Below, in pieces: positions 32,663-41,149 of a stretch of 51,559 nucleotides of DNA. Source of the DNA: DATLBA01 sp035527275 (GTDB lineage Bacteria; Planctomycetota; Phycisphaerae; FEN-1346); the NCBI GenBank assembly GCA_035527275.1, contig DATLBA010000024.1, forward strand, positions 1 through 51,559, in the 5' to 3' direction. The notes beneath the pieces were generated by a model. The model did no database searches and was not told where the DNA came from. It was given only the letters and a program-made list of their open reading frames with translations. Positions within the stretch are counted from its first letter, which is position 1, and the number at the start of each line of letters is the position of its first letter. The translations under genes were made by a program, and so were the position numbers.

Positions 32663-33808
32663 ATGATTTACTGGTTGATCTTCGAGGTTGAAGCGGTCCG
32701 GGAATTCCTGCAGGCGTATGGCCTGTGGCGGTTTGCGAACGTCTTTCGGTATCAGACGTCGCGGATTGCGTTCGCGATTGTGACAAGTTTTTTCCTGTGT
32801 ATGGTGTTTGCTTCGCCCATCATTCGCCTCTTGAGGCGGCTGAAGGTGGGGGGAGCGGTGGACTTTCGCCAGGAAACCGTGGACCGAATGTACGCCTCGA
32901 AGGCCGGCACGCCGACGATGGGCGGCCTTCTGATGCTGCCGGCGATTCTGCTTTCCACGCTTCTGTGGGCGGACATTGGGAACTTCTACGTCTTCCTGGG
33001 GCTGGTGACGGTCCTGTGGCTCGGGGTGCTGGGCGGTGTGGACGATTACCTGAAACTCGTCAAGAAGAACCGCGACGGCCTCAGGATGTGGGAAAAACTG
33101 CTCTTTCAGATCGCTCTGGCAATGCTTCTGGCGTTTTTCCTTCACAAGTTCGGCAAGGACTCGATTCGGCTACCCGAGAGCGACCAGAGGGGCATCGCCC
33201 TGAACCTGCCGTTCTACAAGTTCCCCATCATGCTGGGGTTCTGGGCGTTTTTCGGGATCGCCATCCTGGTGGTGGCGGGAACGTCGAATGCGGTGAACCT
33301 GACCGACGGCATGGACGGCCTGGCGGTCGGAAGCATCGTGCCGCCGACCGTCGTTTTCCTGATCGTTGGTTACATTGCCGGGCGGACGGACTGGTCGGCT
33401 TACCTTTATGTCCCTTATGTGCCGGGGGTGGGCGAGTTGGCGATCTTCTGCGGCGCGCTGCTCGGCGCGAGCCTCGGGTTTCTCTGGTACAACTGTGCGC
33501 CGGCCCAGGTGTTCATGGGGGATACGGGGAGCCTGGCTCTCGGCGGGGCCATCGGCTATGTGGCGCTGGCGACGCGGCAGGAAGTGCTCCTGCTGATCGC
33601 GGGGGGACTGTTCCTTATGGAGGCCCTCAGTGTCATGCTTCAGGTGGTGTACTTCAAGCTCTCGGGTGGCAGGCGCGTCTTTTTAATGTCGCCGATGCAC
33701 TACCATTTTCAGTTGAAGGGCTGGACGGAGACCCAGACCGTCGTCCGGTTCTGGCTGCTGGGGGCGATGTGTGCGGCGCTGGCGCTGGCGACCTTGAAAC
33801 TCAGGTGA
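32663..33808 (+). CDS. mraY: Phospho-MurNAc-pentapeptide transferase
   Basis: MraY moves phospho-MurNAc-pentapeptide to undecaprenyl phosphate, forming lipid I in the inner membrane. The 381-residue protein has about ten hydrophobic helices and the family motifs KAGTPTMGGLL, LGGVDDYLKLVKKN (with the catalytic aspartates), NAVNLTDGMDGLA, APAQVFMGDTGSLALGG and SPMHYHFQLKGW. In the last, the usual HHH is HYH. ATG 32663 lies just after the murF stop. In most bacteria murD would follow; here ftsW does. Confidence 0.95.
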   Translation: MIYWLIFEVEAVREFLQAYGLWRFANVFRYQTSRIAFAIVTSFFLCMVFASPIIRLLRRLKVGGAVDFRQETVDRMYASKAGTPTMGGLLMLPAILLSTLLWADIGNFYVFLGLVTVLWLGVLGGVDDYLKLVKKNRDGLRMWEKLLFQIALAMLLAFFLHKFGKDSIRLPESDQRGIALNLPFYKFPIMLGFWAFFGIAILVVAGTSNAVNLTDGMDGLAVGSIVPPTVVFLIVGYIAGRTDWSAYLYVPYVPGVGELAIFCGALLGASLGFLWYNCAPAQVFMGDTGSLALGGAIGYVALATRQEVLLLIAGGLFLMEALSVMLQVVYFKLSGGRRVFLMSPMHYHFQLKGWTETQTVVRFWLLGAMCAALALATLKLR

Positions 33809-33836
33809 TGGACGGTCTGGACGGGAGAGGATTCGG

Positions 33837-35030
33837 ATGACCGCAAGCGCACAGGTGATCGGCTGCCGCCGGGCGGGACGGCCACCGGGTGAGGCCTCTG
33901 TTCTGGCCGCCGTGGTTGTCGCGCTGATGGCCATCGGCGTCCTGGTGGTCTATAGCGCGAGCCGGACGGTGGACCCGTCCGAAGACGGTTACTACTTTAC
34001 GCGGCACCTGATGTTCCTGCCGGTGGCGCTTGCGGCCATGGTGCTGGCGGCATGGCTGCCGTGGAGGTGGTTGAATAGCCGGTGGGTGGCCCTTGCGGCG
34101 ATGGTCGTTGCTGTCGGGGCGCTCGTTCCGCTTTTTATCCTGTCTTTCACGACCGCCAGTCCGATGCGCTGGTACCGGTTCGGGGTGGGCGGCCTGAGGT
34201 TCAGCCTCCAGCCTTCGGAGTTCGCCAAGGTCGCGCTGGTGATCTTCCTGGCTTGGTACTACGGCCGCGAGCGAACCGATCCTCGGCGATTCGGCCGCGG
34301 GTTTCTCCTGCCGATGGTGGTCATCGGTTTCGTCTGCATACTGATTGCGAAGGAGGACTTCGGTACGGCGGCGCTCATCGGCGCCGTGGCGACGCTCGTC
34401 TGCCTGATCGCGGGGTGCCGACTCTGGTATTTTTTCACGATGATTCCTCCAGCGGCGTTCGGCTTCTGGCTCTTTGTTTACCGCGTTCCGTACCGATGGG
34501 ACCGGATCGTCGCGTTTCTCGACCCGTGGGCGCACCAGGACGGGGCCGGCTGGCACATCGTCCAGAGCCTGATGGCGATCGGTCGCGGCGGATGGTTTGG
34601 CGTCGGGCTCGGCGCCGGCATCCAGAAGTTTTACCTCCCGCAATGCGCGAACGATTTCATCTTTGCCGTCCTGGTTGAAGAGATGGGAATCCTCGGCGGG
34701 ATTCTGGTGCTTGGCCTCTTCGGCGCACTGGTGTGGCGGGGCGGGCGGATCATCCGGAATGCGCCCGAGCGGTTCGCGTTTCTGCTGGCGTCGGGTCTTT
34801 TGCTCATGATTGGCCTCCAAGCCGTGATGAACATCGGTGTCGTGACCGGTGCGCTGCCCGCCAAAGGGATCGGGCTCCCGTTCATCAGTTACGGCGGGTC
34901 CGGGCTGGTTGTGATGAGTCTGGCGGTGGGACTGCTCGGTTCGATTGCCCGGGGCGGGCGCTCGCGCGACCTCCCGCCCGACCACCTCCGGCGATCCGTC
35001 TACCGCCGCGTCGCGGGGGTACGCCAGTAG
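33837..35030 (+). CDS. ftsW: FtsW-type SEDS peptidoglycan glycosyltransferase
   Basis: A 397-residue SEDS protein that polymerises lipid II at the septum together with FtsI. About ten membrane helices are visible. Conserved segments: VVYSASRTVDPSEDGYYFTR near the N terminus, RFSLQPSEFAKVALVIFLAW, EDFGTAALIGA, and LPAKGIGLPFISYGGSG near the C terminus. Its position between mraY and murG favours FtsW over RodA. ATG 33837 has GGGAGAGG upstream. It ends eleven bases before murG. Confidence 0.94.
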   Translation: MTASAQVIGCRRAGRPPGEASVLAAVVVALMAIGVLVVYSASRTVDPSEDGYYFTRHLMFLPVALAAMVLAAWLPWRWLNSRWVALAAMVVAVGALVPLFILSFTTASPMRWYRFGVGGLRFSLQPSEFAKVALVIFLAWYYGRERTDPRRFGRGFLLPMVVIGFVCILIAKEDFGTAALIGAVATLVCLIAGCRLWYFFTMIPPAAFGFWLFVYRVPYRWDRIVAFLDPWAHQDGAGWHIVQSLMAIGRGGWFGVGLGAGIQKFYLPQCANDFIFAVLVEEMGILGGILVLGLFGALVWRGGRIIRNAPERFAFLLASGLLLMIGLQAVMNIGVVTGALPAKGIGLPFISYGGSGLVVMSLAVGLLGSIARGGRSRDLPPDHLRRSVYRRVAGVRQ

Positions 35031-35041
35031 GTTGAGGGTCG

Positions 35042-36214
35042 ATGCGCGAGAATGGACGACAGATTTTCCTCGCGGGCGGCGGGACAGGGGGACACCTGTA
35101 TCCCGGTCTGGCGATTGCCGAGGCGCTTGCCTCGCTGAGGCCGGATGTCGCCATTGCGTTTTCGTGCACACGCCGCGCCGTGGACCGGAAGATTCTCACG
35201 CCGGCCGGCTTTCCTGTGACGCCGCTTTCGGCCCGCCCGTTTCGCCCTCGGAAACCGTGGACTTGGCCCGTGTTTGTCCTCAGCCTCGCCCGCGCGGGGA
35301 ACCAGGCCCGGCGGCGGTTTCGGGAGTTCTGCCCAGACATCGTGGTGGGACTGGGAGGATTTGGGAGTTACGCGCCCGTCCGCGTCGGGCAGAAGTACGG
35401 TGCGGCAACGGCTGTCGTCAATCCGGACATCGTGCCCGGGCGGGCGAACCGGCGCCTGGCGCGCCGCGCCGATGCCGTCTTTTGCCAATTTGAGGAAACT
35501 GCTGCGACTTTCGGCGACTTGGCCTGCCTGACGGGCTGCCCCATCCGCCTGAGTCTTCTGGGGCGCGACCGCGCCTCCGCGGCGGCAGCCTTCGGCCTCG
35601 ACTCCGAGCGGCGGACCCTCCTGGTGACCGGCGCGAGCCTCGGGGCGCACTCCGTCAACCGTGCTGTCCTCGCGTGGCTAAGCGAGCGCGGCCTGCCGGA
35701 AGGCTGGCAGGTTCTTCACCTGACTGGCGACCTGGATTACGAGGGAGTGGCGACTGCCTACGGCGAGATGAGGGTTCCGGGGGTGGTGCGGGCCTACGAG
35801 CACGACATGGGGCTGGCGTATGCGGCGGCAGACCTCGTCTGCGCGCGGGCGGGGGCGTCCACCCTTGCCGAACTCCTGGCGGTCGGGCTGCCGGCCGTCC
35901 TGATGCCCTATCCTTTTCACCGCGACCAGCACCAGATGCGCCAGGCGCGGGCGGTCGAGGCGATGGGCGCGGCCATCGTCGTGGAGGACCGGTCCAGGGA
36001 AGACGCGACCTGGCGGGAACTCGGAGAGGTTCTTGAGGCACTGATGAGCGACCTGCACCGGCTGGATGAACTGGCCGTCCGGGCGCGCACCGCGGGCCGG
36101 CGCGACGCGGCCGACGTGGTCGCCCGTGCGATTCTCGAACTAGCCGACCGCCGGACCGAGCGGCGTCACGCCTGGATTTTGTCGGACGTTGACAGAGGGA
36201 CGCCCGCGGCGTAA
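35042..36214 (+). CDS. murG: Lipid II synthase (GlcNAc transferase)
   Basis: MurG transfers GlcNAc from UDP-GlcNAc to lipid I, forming lipid II on the cytoplasmic face. The 390-residue GT-B protein has FLAGGGTGGHLYPGLAIAEA at the N terminus, GLGGFGSYAPV, VTGASLGAHSVN, and the nucleotide-sugar site around VCARAGASTLAELLAVGLPA, then PYPFHRDQHQMRQA. In the usual LTGGSQG loop the sequence is VTGASLG. The start ATG 35042 matches homologues. It is followed 22 bases later by murC. Confidence 0.93.
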   Translation: MRENGRQIFLAGGGTGGHLYPGLAIAEALASLRPDVAIAFSCTRRAVDRKILTPAGFPVTPLSARPFRPRKPWTWPVFVLSLARAGNQARRRFREFCPDIVVGLGGFGSYAPVRVGQKYGAATAVVNPDIVPGRANRRLARRADAVFCQFEETAATFGDLACLTGCPIRLSLLGRDRASAAAAFGLDSERRTLLVTGASLGAHSVNRAVLAWLSERGLPEGWQVLHLTGDLDYEGVATAYGEMRVPGVVRAYEHDMGLAYAAADLVCARAGASTLAELLAVGLPAVLMPYPFHRDQHQMRQARAVEAMGAAIVVEDRSREDATWRELGEVLEALMSDLHRLDELAVRARTAGRRDAADVVARAILELADRRTERRHAWILSDVDRGTPAA

Positions 36215-36236
36215 ACTCCGCCTGGAGAAGCGAGGC

Positions 36237-37703
36237 ATGACCCGCCAAAGTTCTGCTTACACGTCGAAGCCGTACGCCGGTCGCAAGATTTACTTCCTCG
36301 GGATTGGCGGTTGCGGCATGTGCGGCCTTGCGGAGTTTGTCCTGGCCGAGGGAGGGGAAGTTTCGGGCTCGGATGTGAAAGAGAGTGAGGCGACGCGGCG
36401 GCTGGGGCATCTGGGCGCTCGCGTCCACATCGGCCACCGTGCCGAGCACGTTCCGCCGGGCGTCGAGCGCGTGGTGGTCAGCGCAGCCGTGCCGCCGGAC
36501 AATCCGGAACTGGCCGAGGTGCGGAAGCGCGGCCTGCCGGTGGAAAAGTATGCGGCGTTTCTCGGGCGTTTGATGGGCCTTCGGCGCGGCATCGCGGTCG
36601 GCGGTACGCATGGGAAGAGCACGACGACTGCCATGGTTGGTTTCGCGCTGAGGCAGGCGGGGCTGGACCCGAGTTTCGTCATCGGCGCCGACGTGCCGCA
36701 ACTGGGCGGCGGTTCGCACGTCGGCGCGGGGCCGCATCTGGTGGTTGAAGCGTGCGAGTACGATCGCTCGTTCCTGCACCTGGGGCCCGAGGCGGCCTGC
36801 ATCCTCAACATCGAAGAGGATCACCTCGACTACTATTCCGGTCTTAAAGAGATTCGCGAGGCGTTTGCCGCCTTTGCCGCACGGGTCTCTTCCGACGGGC
36901 TTCTCGTCCTTCCCGGAGCGGACCTTGCCTTGCCGCAGTTGAGCCGGAGCGCCCGCGCGGCGGTCGAGACGTTCGGTATCGGCGGCTCGTGGGATTGGCG
37001 CGCCGAGCACCTCGAGCATGACCAGGGGCGGTTCGCGTTCGACGTTTACTGCGGGCGCGACCTGTATGGTTCGGTGCGGCTGTCGTTGGCGGGTCAGCAT
37101 CACGTGCTGAACGCGCTGGCGGCGGCGGCGTTGTGCCATTGGGCAGGAGCGCGGGCCGAGGTGGTCACTCGGGCGCTCGGTGAGTTTCGGGGCGCGACGC
37201 GCCGGATGGACGTGCTGGGCGAGGCACGCGGTGTGACGGTCGTGGACGACTACGCCCATCACCCGACGGAGATCTCGGCGACGTTGAAGGCGGCGCGGCT
37301 GCGGTTCGAGCCAAAGCGGTTGTGGGTCGTCTTTCAGCCCCACCAGCACAGCCGCACGCGCTTTCTCCTGAAAGATTTTGCGCGGGCCCTCGTCCTGGCC
37401 GATAAGATTATTGTTCCGGATATTTATTTTGTCCGCGATAGTGAGAACGAGCGGCAGGCGGTCCGCAGCCAGGACTTGGTCGGCGAGGTTCAGAACCAGG
37501 GCGCGGACGCCGTTTACATCGAGTCGTTTGATTCGATTCGCCGCTTCCTGACGGAAAGTCTGGCGCCCGGTGACCTGCTGATGGTCATGGGCGCCGGCGA
37601 CGTGTGGCGCCTGGGAAAACCGTTGCTGGAGGACCTTCGGGGGGGATTGGCGCGCGGCCGCAGGATGTCGATTCCGGGTGCGAACCTTAAGGGTGGACAA
37701 TGA
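36237..37703 (+). CDS. murC: UDP-MurNAc-L-alanine ligase
   Basis: MurC adds L-Ala to UDP-MurNAc, the first stem residue. The 488-residue protein has the N-terminal FLGIGGCGMCGLAEFVLAEG, the ATP loop VGGTHGKSTTTAMVGFAL, EACEYDRSFLHLGP, VVDDYAHHPTEISATLKAAR and FQPHQHSRTRFLLKDFA. The start ATG 36237 (with TGGAGAAGCGAGG upstream) is preferred over 36189, which overlaps the end of murG and adds an atypical basic leader. It overlaps murB by four bases (ATGA). Confidence 0.94.
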   Translation: MTRQSSAYTSKPYAGRKIYFLGIGGCGMCGLAEFVLAEGGEVSGSDVKESEATRRLGHLGARVHIGHRAEHVPPGVERVVVSAAVPPDNPELAEVRKRGLPVEKYAAFLGRLMGLRRGIAVGGTHGKSTTTAMVGFALRQAGLDPSFVIGADVPQLGGGSHVGAGPHLVVEACEYDRSFLHLGPEAACILNIEEDHLDYYSGLKEIREAFAAFAARVSSDGLLVLPGADLALPQLSRSARAAVETFGIGGSWDWRAEHLEHDQGRFAFDVYCGRDLYGSVRLSLAGQHHVLNALAAAALCHWAGARAEVVTRALGEFRGATRRMDVLGEARGVTVVDDYAHHPTEISATLKAARLRFEPKRLWVVFQPHQHSRTRFLLKDFARALVLADKIIVPDIYFVRDSENERQAVRSQDLVGEVQNQGADAVYIESFDSIRRFLTESLAPGDLLMVMGAGDVWRLGKPLLEDLRGGLARGRRMSIPGANLKGGQ

Positions 37704-38587
37704 AGATTTTCAAGGGCCTTGAGGAAGTCGTCGAAAAGGTTTTTCCACTGGGGGAGATGACGACGTTCGGCGTGGGAGGGTCGGCCGAATATTTCATCCG
37801 GCCGCGCAGCGAAGAAGCACTCGCCGACGTGCTGGCGCGGTGCAACAAGGCTGGTATCGAGGTGCGGGCTGTGGGCCGCGGGTCGAACCTCCTCGTGAAG
37901 GACGAGGGTGTTTCGGGCGCTGTCATCCAACTGGACCGCAAAGGCTTCGGCGAGATAAGCATTGAGGCGAATCTGCTGCGGGCGGGCGCGGCGGCGCCAC
38001 TGTCGGCGGTGGTCCGGCAGGCGGCGCGGGCGCACCTTTCGGGCGTCGAATGTCTCGTCGGCATCCCGGGCACGGTGGGCGGCGGCGTTCGGATGAACGC
38101 CGGCGGCGCCTTCGGCGACATCGGCCAGACGGTCGAGCGCGTCAAGGTGATGGATGTGCACGGCCAGGCGTTTTACCGCGAGCGCGACGATCTGGCGTTC
38201 GCGTATCGGTCAAGCAACATCTCCGCCCGGTTCATTCTCGAGGCGGCGTTGCGTCTCATGCCCGACAGCGAGCGGGCGATTCTAACGCGGATGAAGAAGA
38301 TATGGATCGCCCGCAAGAACACGCAGCCCACCAGCGCGGCGAGCGCCGGGTGCGTTTTCAAGAATCCACGCGGGATGTCCGCCGGGGCGCTCATCGACCA
38401 GGCGGGCATGAAGGGCGAGTCGGTCAAGGGCGCCGTGGTCTCCCGCAAACATGCCAACTACATCGTCGTCAAGGACAAGAAGAAGACGAAGGCGGCCGAT
38501 CTGCTCGCGCTGATCGACAAGGTCCGCAAAGCCGTCAAGGAACGTTTCGACGTGTACCTGGAGTTGGAGATACAGGTTTGGCCGTAA
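37700..38587 (+). CDS. murB: UDP-N-acetylenolpyruvoylglucosamine reductase
   Basis: MurB reduces UDP-GlcNAc-enolpyruvate to UDP-MurNAc with NADPH and FAD. The 295-residue protein has GEMTTFGVGGSAEYFIRP, AVGRGSNLLVKDEG, GVECLVGIPGTVGGGVRMNA (the FAD-binding region), DDLAFAYRSSNI and SAGCVFKNPRGMSAGALIDQ with the active-site serine region. Its length and the short C terminus fit the compact type of MurB. It starts at ATG 37700, overlapping murC, and its stop is overlapped by the TTG start of ddl. Confidence 0.94.
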   Translation: MKIFKGLEEVVEKVFPLGEMTTFGVGGSAEYFIRPRSEEALADVLARCNKAGIEVRAVGRGSNLLVKDEGVSGAVIQLDRKGFGEISIEANLLRAGAAAPLSAVVRQAARAHLSGVECLVGIPGTVGGGVRMNAGGAFGDIGQTVERVKVMDVHGQAFYRERDDLAFAYRSSNISARFILEAALRLMPDSERAILTRMKKIWIARKNTQPTSAASAGCVFKNPRGMSAGALIDQAGMKGESVKGAVVSRKHANYIVVKDKKKTKAADLLALIDKVRKAVKERFDVYLELEIQVWP

Positions 38588-39597
38588 GCGCCGAAGCGCC
38601 GCAGGTGAGGTCCGAAAAGGTTGTCGAGCCAGGGACGCTTGTGATTGGCGTCCTGATGGGCGGATGCTCGCGCGAGCGGGCCGTCAGCCTCGAAAGCGGC
38701 CGGGCAGTTGCGGAGGCGCTCGAGGCGCTGGGGCACGACGTGCGGCCGTGTGACGTGCGGCCGGGCGACATCACGCCGCACCTTTTCAAGGATGTGGACG
38801 TCGCGTTTCTGGCGCTGCACGGCGCGTGGGGCGAGGACGGACAGGTCCAGAATGAACTGGAGGCGCTCGGCGTCTGCTACACCGGCAGTGGCCCTGAGGC
38901 GAGCCGTCTGGCCATGGACAAGGCGGTCTCCAAGCAGCGGTTCTTCGAGGAGGGCGTGCCGACGCCGGCGTTTCGCGTGGCACGGCGCGGCGAGGAGGCC
39001 GTGATTGAGGAGGCCTATAACGCGCTTGGGCCGGACCTGATCGTCAAGCCGATTGCCGAGGGCTCGAGTTTCGGCCTGGGCGCCTGTCGCTCGCTCGAAT
39101 CGCTTCGGACGGCGGTGCGCGGCCTGTGGGCCGACTACGACGCGGCGCTCATCGAACGCCGCATCGTCGGCAAGGAACTGACCGTCGGTATCTTGGGTGA
39201 GCGGCCGCTTCCGGTCGCCGAGATCCGCACGCCCGGCGGTCTTTATGATTTTCACTTCAAGTACGAGTCGGATGAGACCGAATACATTTTTAATCATGGC
39301 TTGGCGGCCGAGGTGGAAGCACGCATGGTCGAGGTGGCGCTCGCGGCCCACGAAGCGCTTGGCTGCCGCGACCTGTCGCGCGTGGACCTGATCCTGCCGC
39401 CGGAAGGCGAGCCCCAGGTGCTGGAAGTGAATACGATTCCCGGCTTTACGAGCCACAGTCTGGTGCCGAAGGCGGCCGTGCACGCCGGCATTACGTTCGG
39501 GCATTTATGCGAGCGGATCGTGGCGCTGGCGCGCGAGCGGAGCGTGCCGCCGAAGACTTGTGAACAGGATACGGAGGAGTCAATTGGCTCGGCGTAA
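38578..39597 (+). CDS. ddl: D-alanine-D-alanine ligase
   Basis: Ddl joins two D-alanines for the MurF substrate. The 339-residue ATP-grasp protein has VLMGGCSRERAVSLESGRAV, FLALHGAWGEDGQVQNELEA, GSGPEASRLAMDKAVSKQRF, LIVKPIAEGSSFGLGA and VLEVNTIPGFTSHSLVPKAA, all typical. There is no ATG near the correct N terminus. TTG 38578 gives MAVSAEAPQVRSEK; a GGAG eight bases upstream supports it, and it overlaps the murB stop by ten bases. GTG 38605 is a less likely alternative. Confidence 0.93.
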   Translation: MAVSAEAPQVRSEKVVEPGTLVIGVLMGGCSRERAVSLESGRAVAEALEALGHDVRPCDVRPGDITPHLFKDVDVAFLALHGAWGEDGQVQNELEALGVCYTGSGPEASRLAMDKAVSKQRFFEEGVPTPAFRVARRGEEAVIEEAYNALGPDLIVKPIAEGSSFGLGACRSLESLRTAVRGLWADYDAALIERRIVGKELTVGILGERPLPVAEIRTPGGLYDFHFKYESDETEYIFNHGLAAEVEARMVEVALAAHEALGCRDLSRVDLILPPEGEPQVLEVNTIPGFTSHSLVPKAAVHAGITFGHLCERIVALARERSVPPKTCEQDTEESIGSA

Positions 39598-40513
39598 GAA
39601 AATCAAGGTGCCGCAAATTTCGGGCGGGACGGGCGTTGCCCGCCGATTCCTGAAGGGGGCGCTGGCGGTAACGCTACCGCTCATCGTCGGCGTTCTGGTT
39701 GCGCTGGCGTTCGGCCGGTTGGGGGAGGGCTTAGCCGGGGCGCCCGCATACCAGATGTCGCGCGATTGCCTGCGTTTGGTGGAAGGTCCCGACTGGATGA
39801 CACCGGCCATCCTCGCTGAGATCGACGTGCGGCAGGAGTTGCCGGAGCGTTTCAGTCTTCTGGATCCGACGCTGTGCGAGCGGATCGCGCGGGCGTATGA
39901 GAAAACCGTGTGGGTCGAGCGTGTGGATCGGGTGGTGAAGCGTGACCCGCGCGTCACGTCGGGCCGTCCGCCGCTTGAGGTAAGCCTCAAGTTCAGGCGG
40001 CCGATTGCGTTCGTCCAGATGGCCGGGCGCGATGGTTTCTATCTGGTGGACGCTCAGGGCGTGCGCCTGCCGGGCGTGTATCGCGAGCCGCGCCTCGGGC
40101 AGACCCGACTACTGGTCATCACGGGTTGTCGTGAACCGACGCCTCAGCCCGGGCGCGTGTGGCAGGGGGCCAGCCTTCAGGCGGGCGTCCGTGTCGCGGA
40201 AGCCGTTACGCCGCGGCGGGAGCGGTTCCGGCTGACGACGGTGGATGTTTCAAACTTCGGCGGCCGGCGCGACCCGCGGGACACCGAGATCGCCCTCTAC
40301 ACCACTGGCCGGACGCAAATTAAGTGGGGTAAGGCGCCGACCCCCGAAGCCGCCATGCTTCAGGAAAAGAGTCTCGGTGCGAAGGTCGGCTATCTGGATT
40401 TTGTTTACGAGCGCCTGGGTGGGCGAATTGACGGCGTCCTTTCGTATATCGACATTCCGAACGAAGCCATCTGCCGGCGTTCGAGTGTGGTTCGCCATCG
40501 TCTGCGGAGTTGA
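39584..40513 (+). CDS. ftsQ: FtsQ-like bitopic division protein
   Basis: A 309-residue protein with a short basic cytoplasmic tail (ARRKKIKVPQ), one membrane helix (ALAVTLPLIVGVLVALAFG) and a large extracytoplasmic part. The latter has a POTRA-like section (around ARAYEKTVWVERVDRVVKRD) and a segment FYLVDAQGVRLPG, which resembles the FtsQ/DivIB core. Divergence is high, so the name relies on topology and position after ddl, where ftsQ is expected. Start TTG 39584 with GGAGGAG at 39573-39579 is preferred; GTG 39560 is the alternative. It overlaps ddl by 14 bases. Confidence 0.75.
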   Translation: MARRKKIKVPQISGGTGVARRFLKGALAVTLPLIVGVLVALAFGRLGEGLAGAPAYQMSRDCLRLVEGPDWMTPAILAEIDVRQELPERFSLLDPTLCERIARAYEKTVWVERVDRVVKRDPRVTSGRPPLEVSLKFRRPIAFVQMAGRDGFYLVDAQGVRLPGVYREPRLGQTRLLVITGCREPTPQPGRVWQGASLQAGVRVAEAVTPRRERFRLTTVDVSNFGGRRDPRDTEIALYTTGRTQIKWGKAPTPEAAMLQEKSLGAKVGYLDFVYERLGGRIDGVLSYIDIPNEAICRRSSVVRHRLRS

Positions 40514-40516
40514 CCG

Positions 40517-41149
40517 ATGAGCCGCATCCAGGCGACGCGCCGGAGCGGCACCTCAAGAAGTGATGCGGGGCGCAGCAGACGCGGCGGTTCCTGGGTTCTC
40601 CTTCCCTTCGTCTAGTGCCTCTGGCTATTGGTGTGGTTGGCGTCGTCGCTTCTGATTGAGCCGCACCTCGACGTGAAACTTCCGTGGCTGGCGGCGGAGA
40701 CGGCGCCTGCGGCGCTGGCGGCGGGAATGGCGTTTTTCCTCGTGTCCATTTGGCCGTTCTGGCCGGCGCTGGCGTCGGCGGGCGAGGCGCGCGGCCAACG
40801 GATTTCCTTTCGCTGGGTCGGCGCCGGCCTCCTTGAACTGGTGAGGCTCTTTGCGCTGACTGTTCCGTTCGCTTTGGTGGCGTGGTCAGTGAGTGGTCGG
40901 GAAGTGGCAGCCGGCCCTTTGATGATCGCCTATGCCGCCGGTGAAACGATGGGCCTGGCGATGCCCCGGCTGCTTGAGGTCAGCCCGATGGTCGGCGCGG
41001 TGAGGCTGGCAGTGGAGGGCTGGCCTGAAGGTTCGTGGCGGACCTTCGCCTATTTGGAGTTCTGGCCTGCAGTGGGGGTGATTCTCGTCCTGGTGGGGCT
41101 GTCGGAATCGGCGCGCCGCCGGCGGCGGGGTGAGGTGAGTGAAATTTAA
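40517..41149 (+). CDS. Four- or five-helix membrane protein with in-frame TAG
   Basis: ATG 40517, three bases after the ftsQ stop, opens a frame MSRIQATRRSGTSRSDAGRS that continues to GSWVLLPFV. It meets TAG at 40613-40615 and then goes on in the same frame as CLWLLVWLASSLLIEP to a stop at 41149. The two halves together form one plausible first membrane helix spanning the amber codon. Further helices follow (AALAAGMAFFLVSIWPFWPA, LFALTVPFALVAWSV, FWPAVGVILVLVGL). If the TAG is a real stop, the remaining part could be translated from GTG 40628. No family is recognised. Confidence 0.6.

Noticed and set aside
33801..35171. Minus-strand 456-codon frame opposite ftsW
   Set aside because: Highly charged, low-complexity antisense frame. 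ftsW is plainly the coding strand.
35655..37700. Minus-strand 681-codon frame opposite murG-murC
   Set aside because: Antisense shadow of two certain genes; composition is Arg/Pro-rich with no domains.
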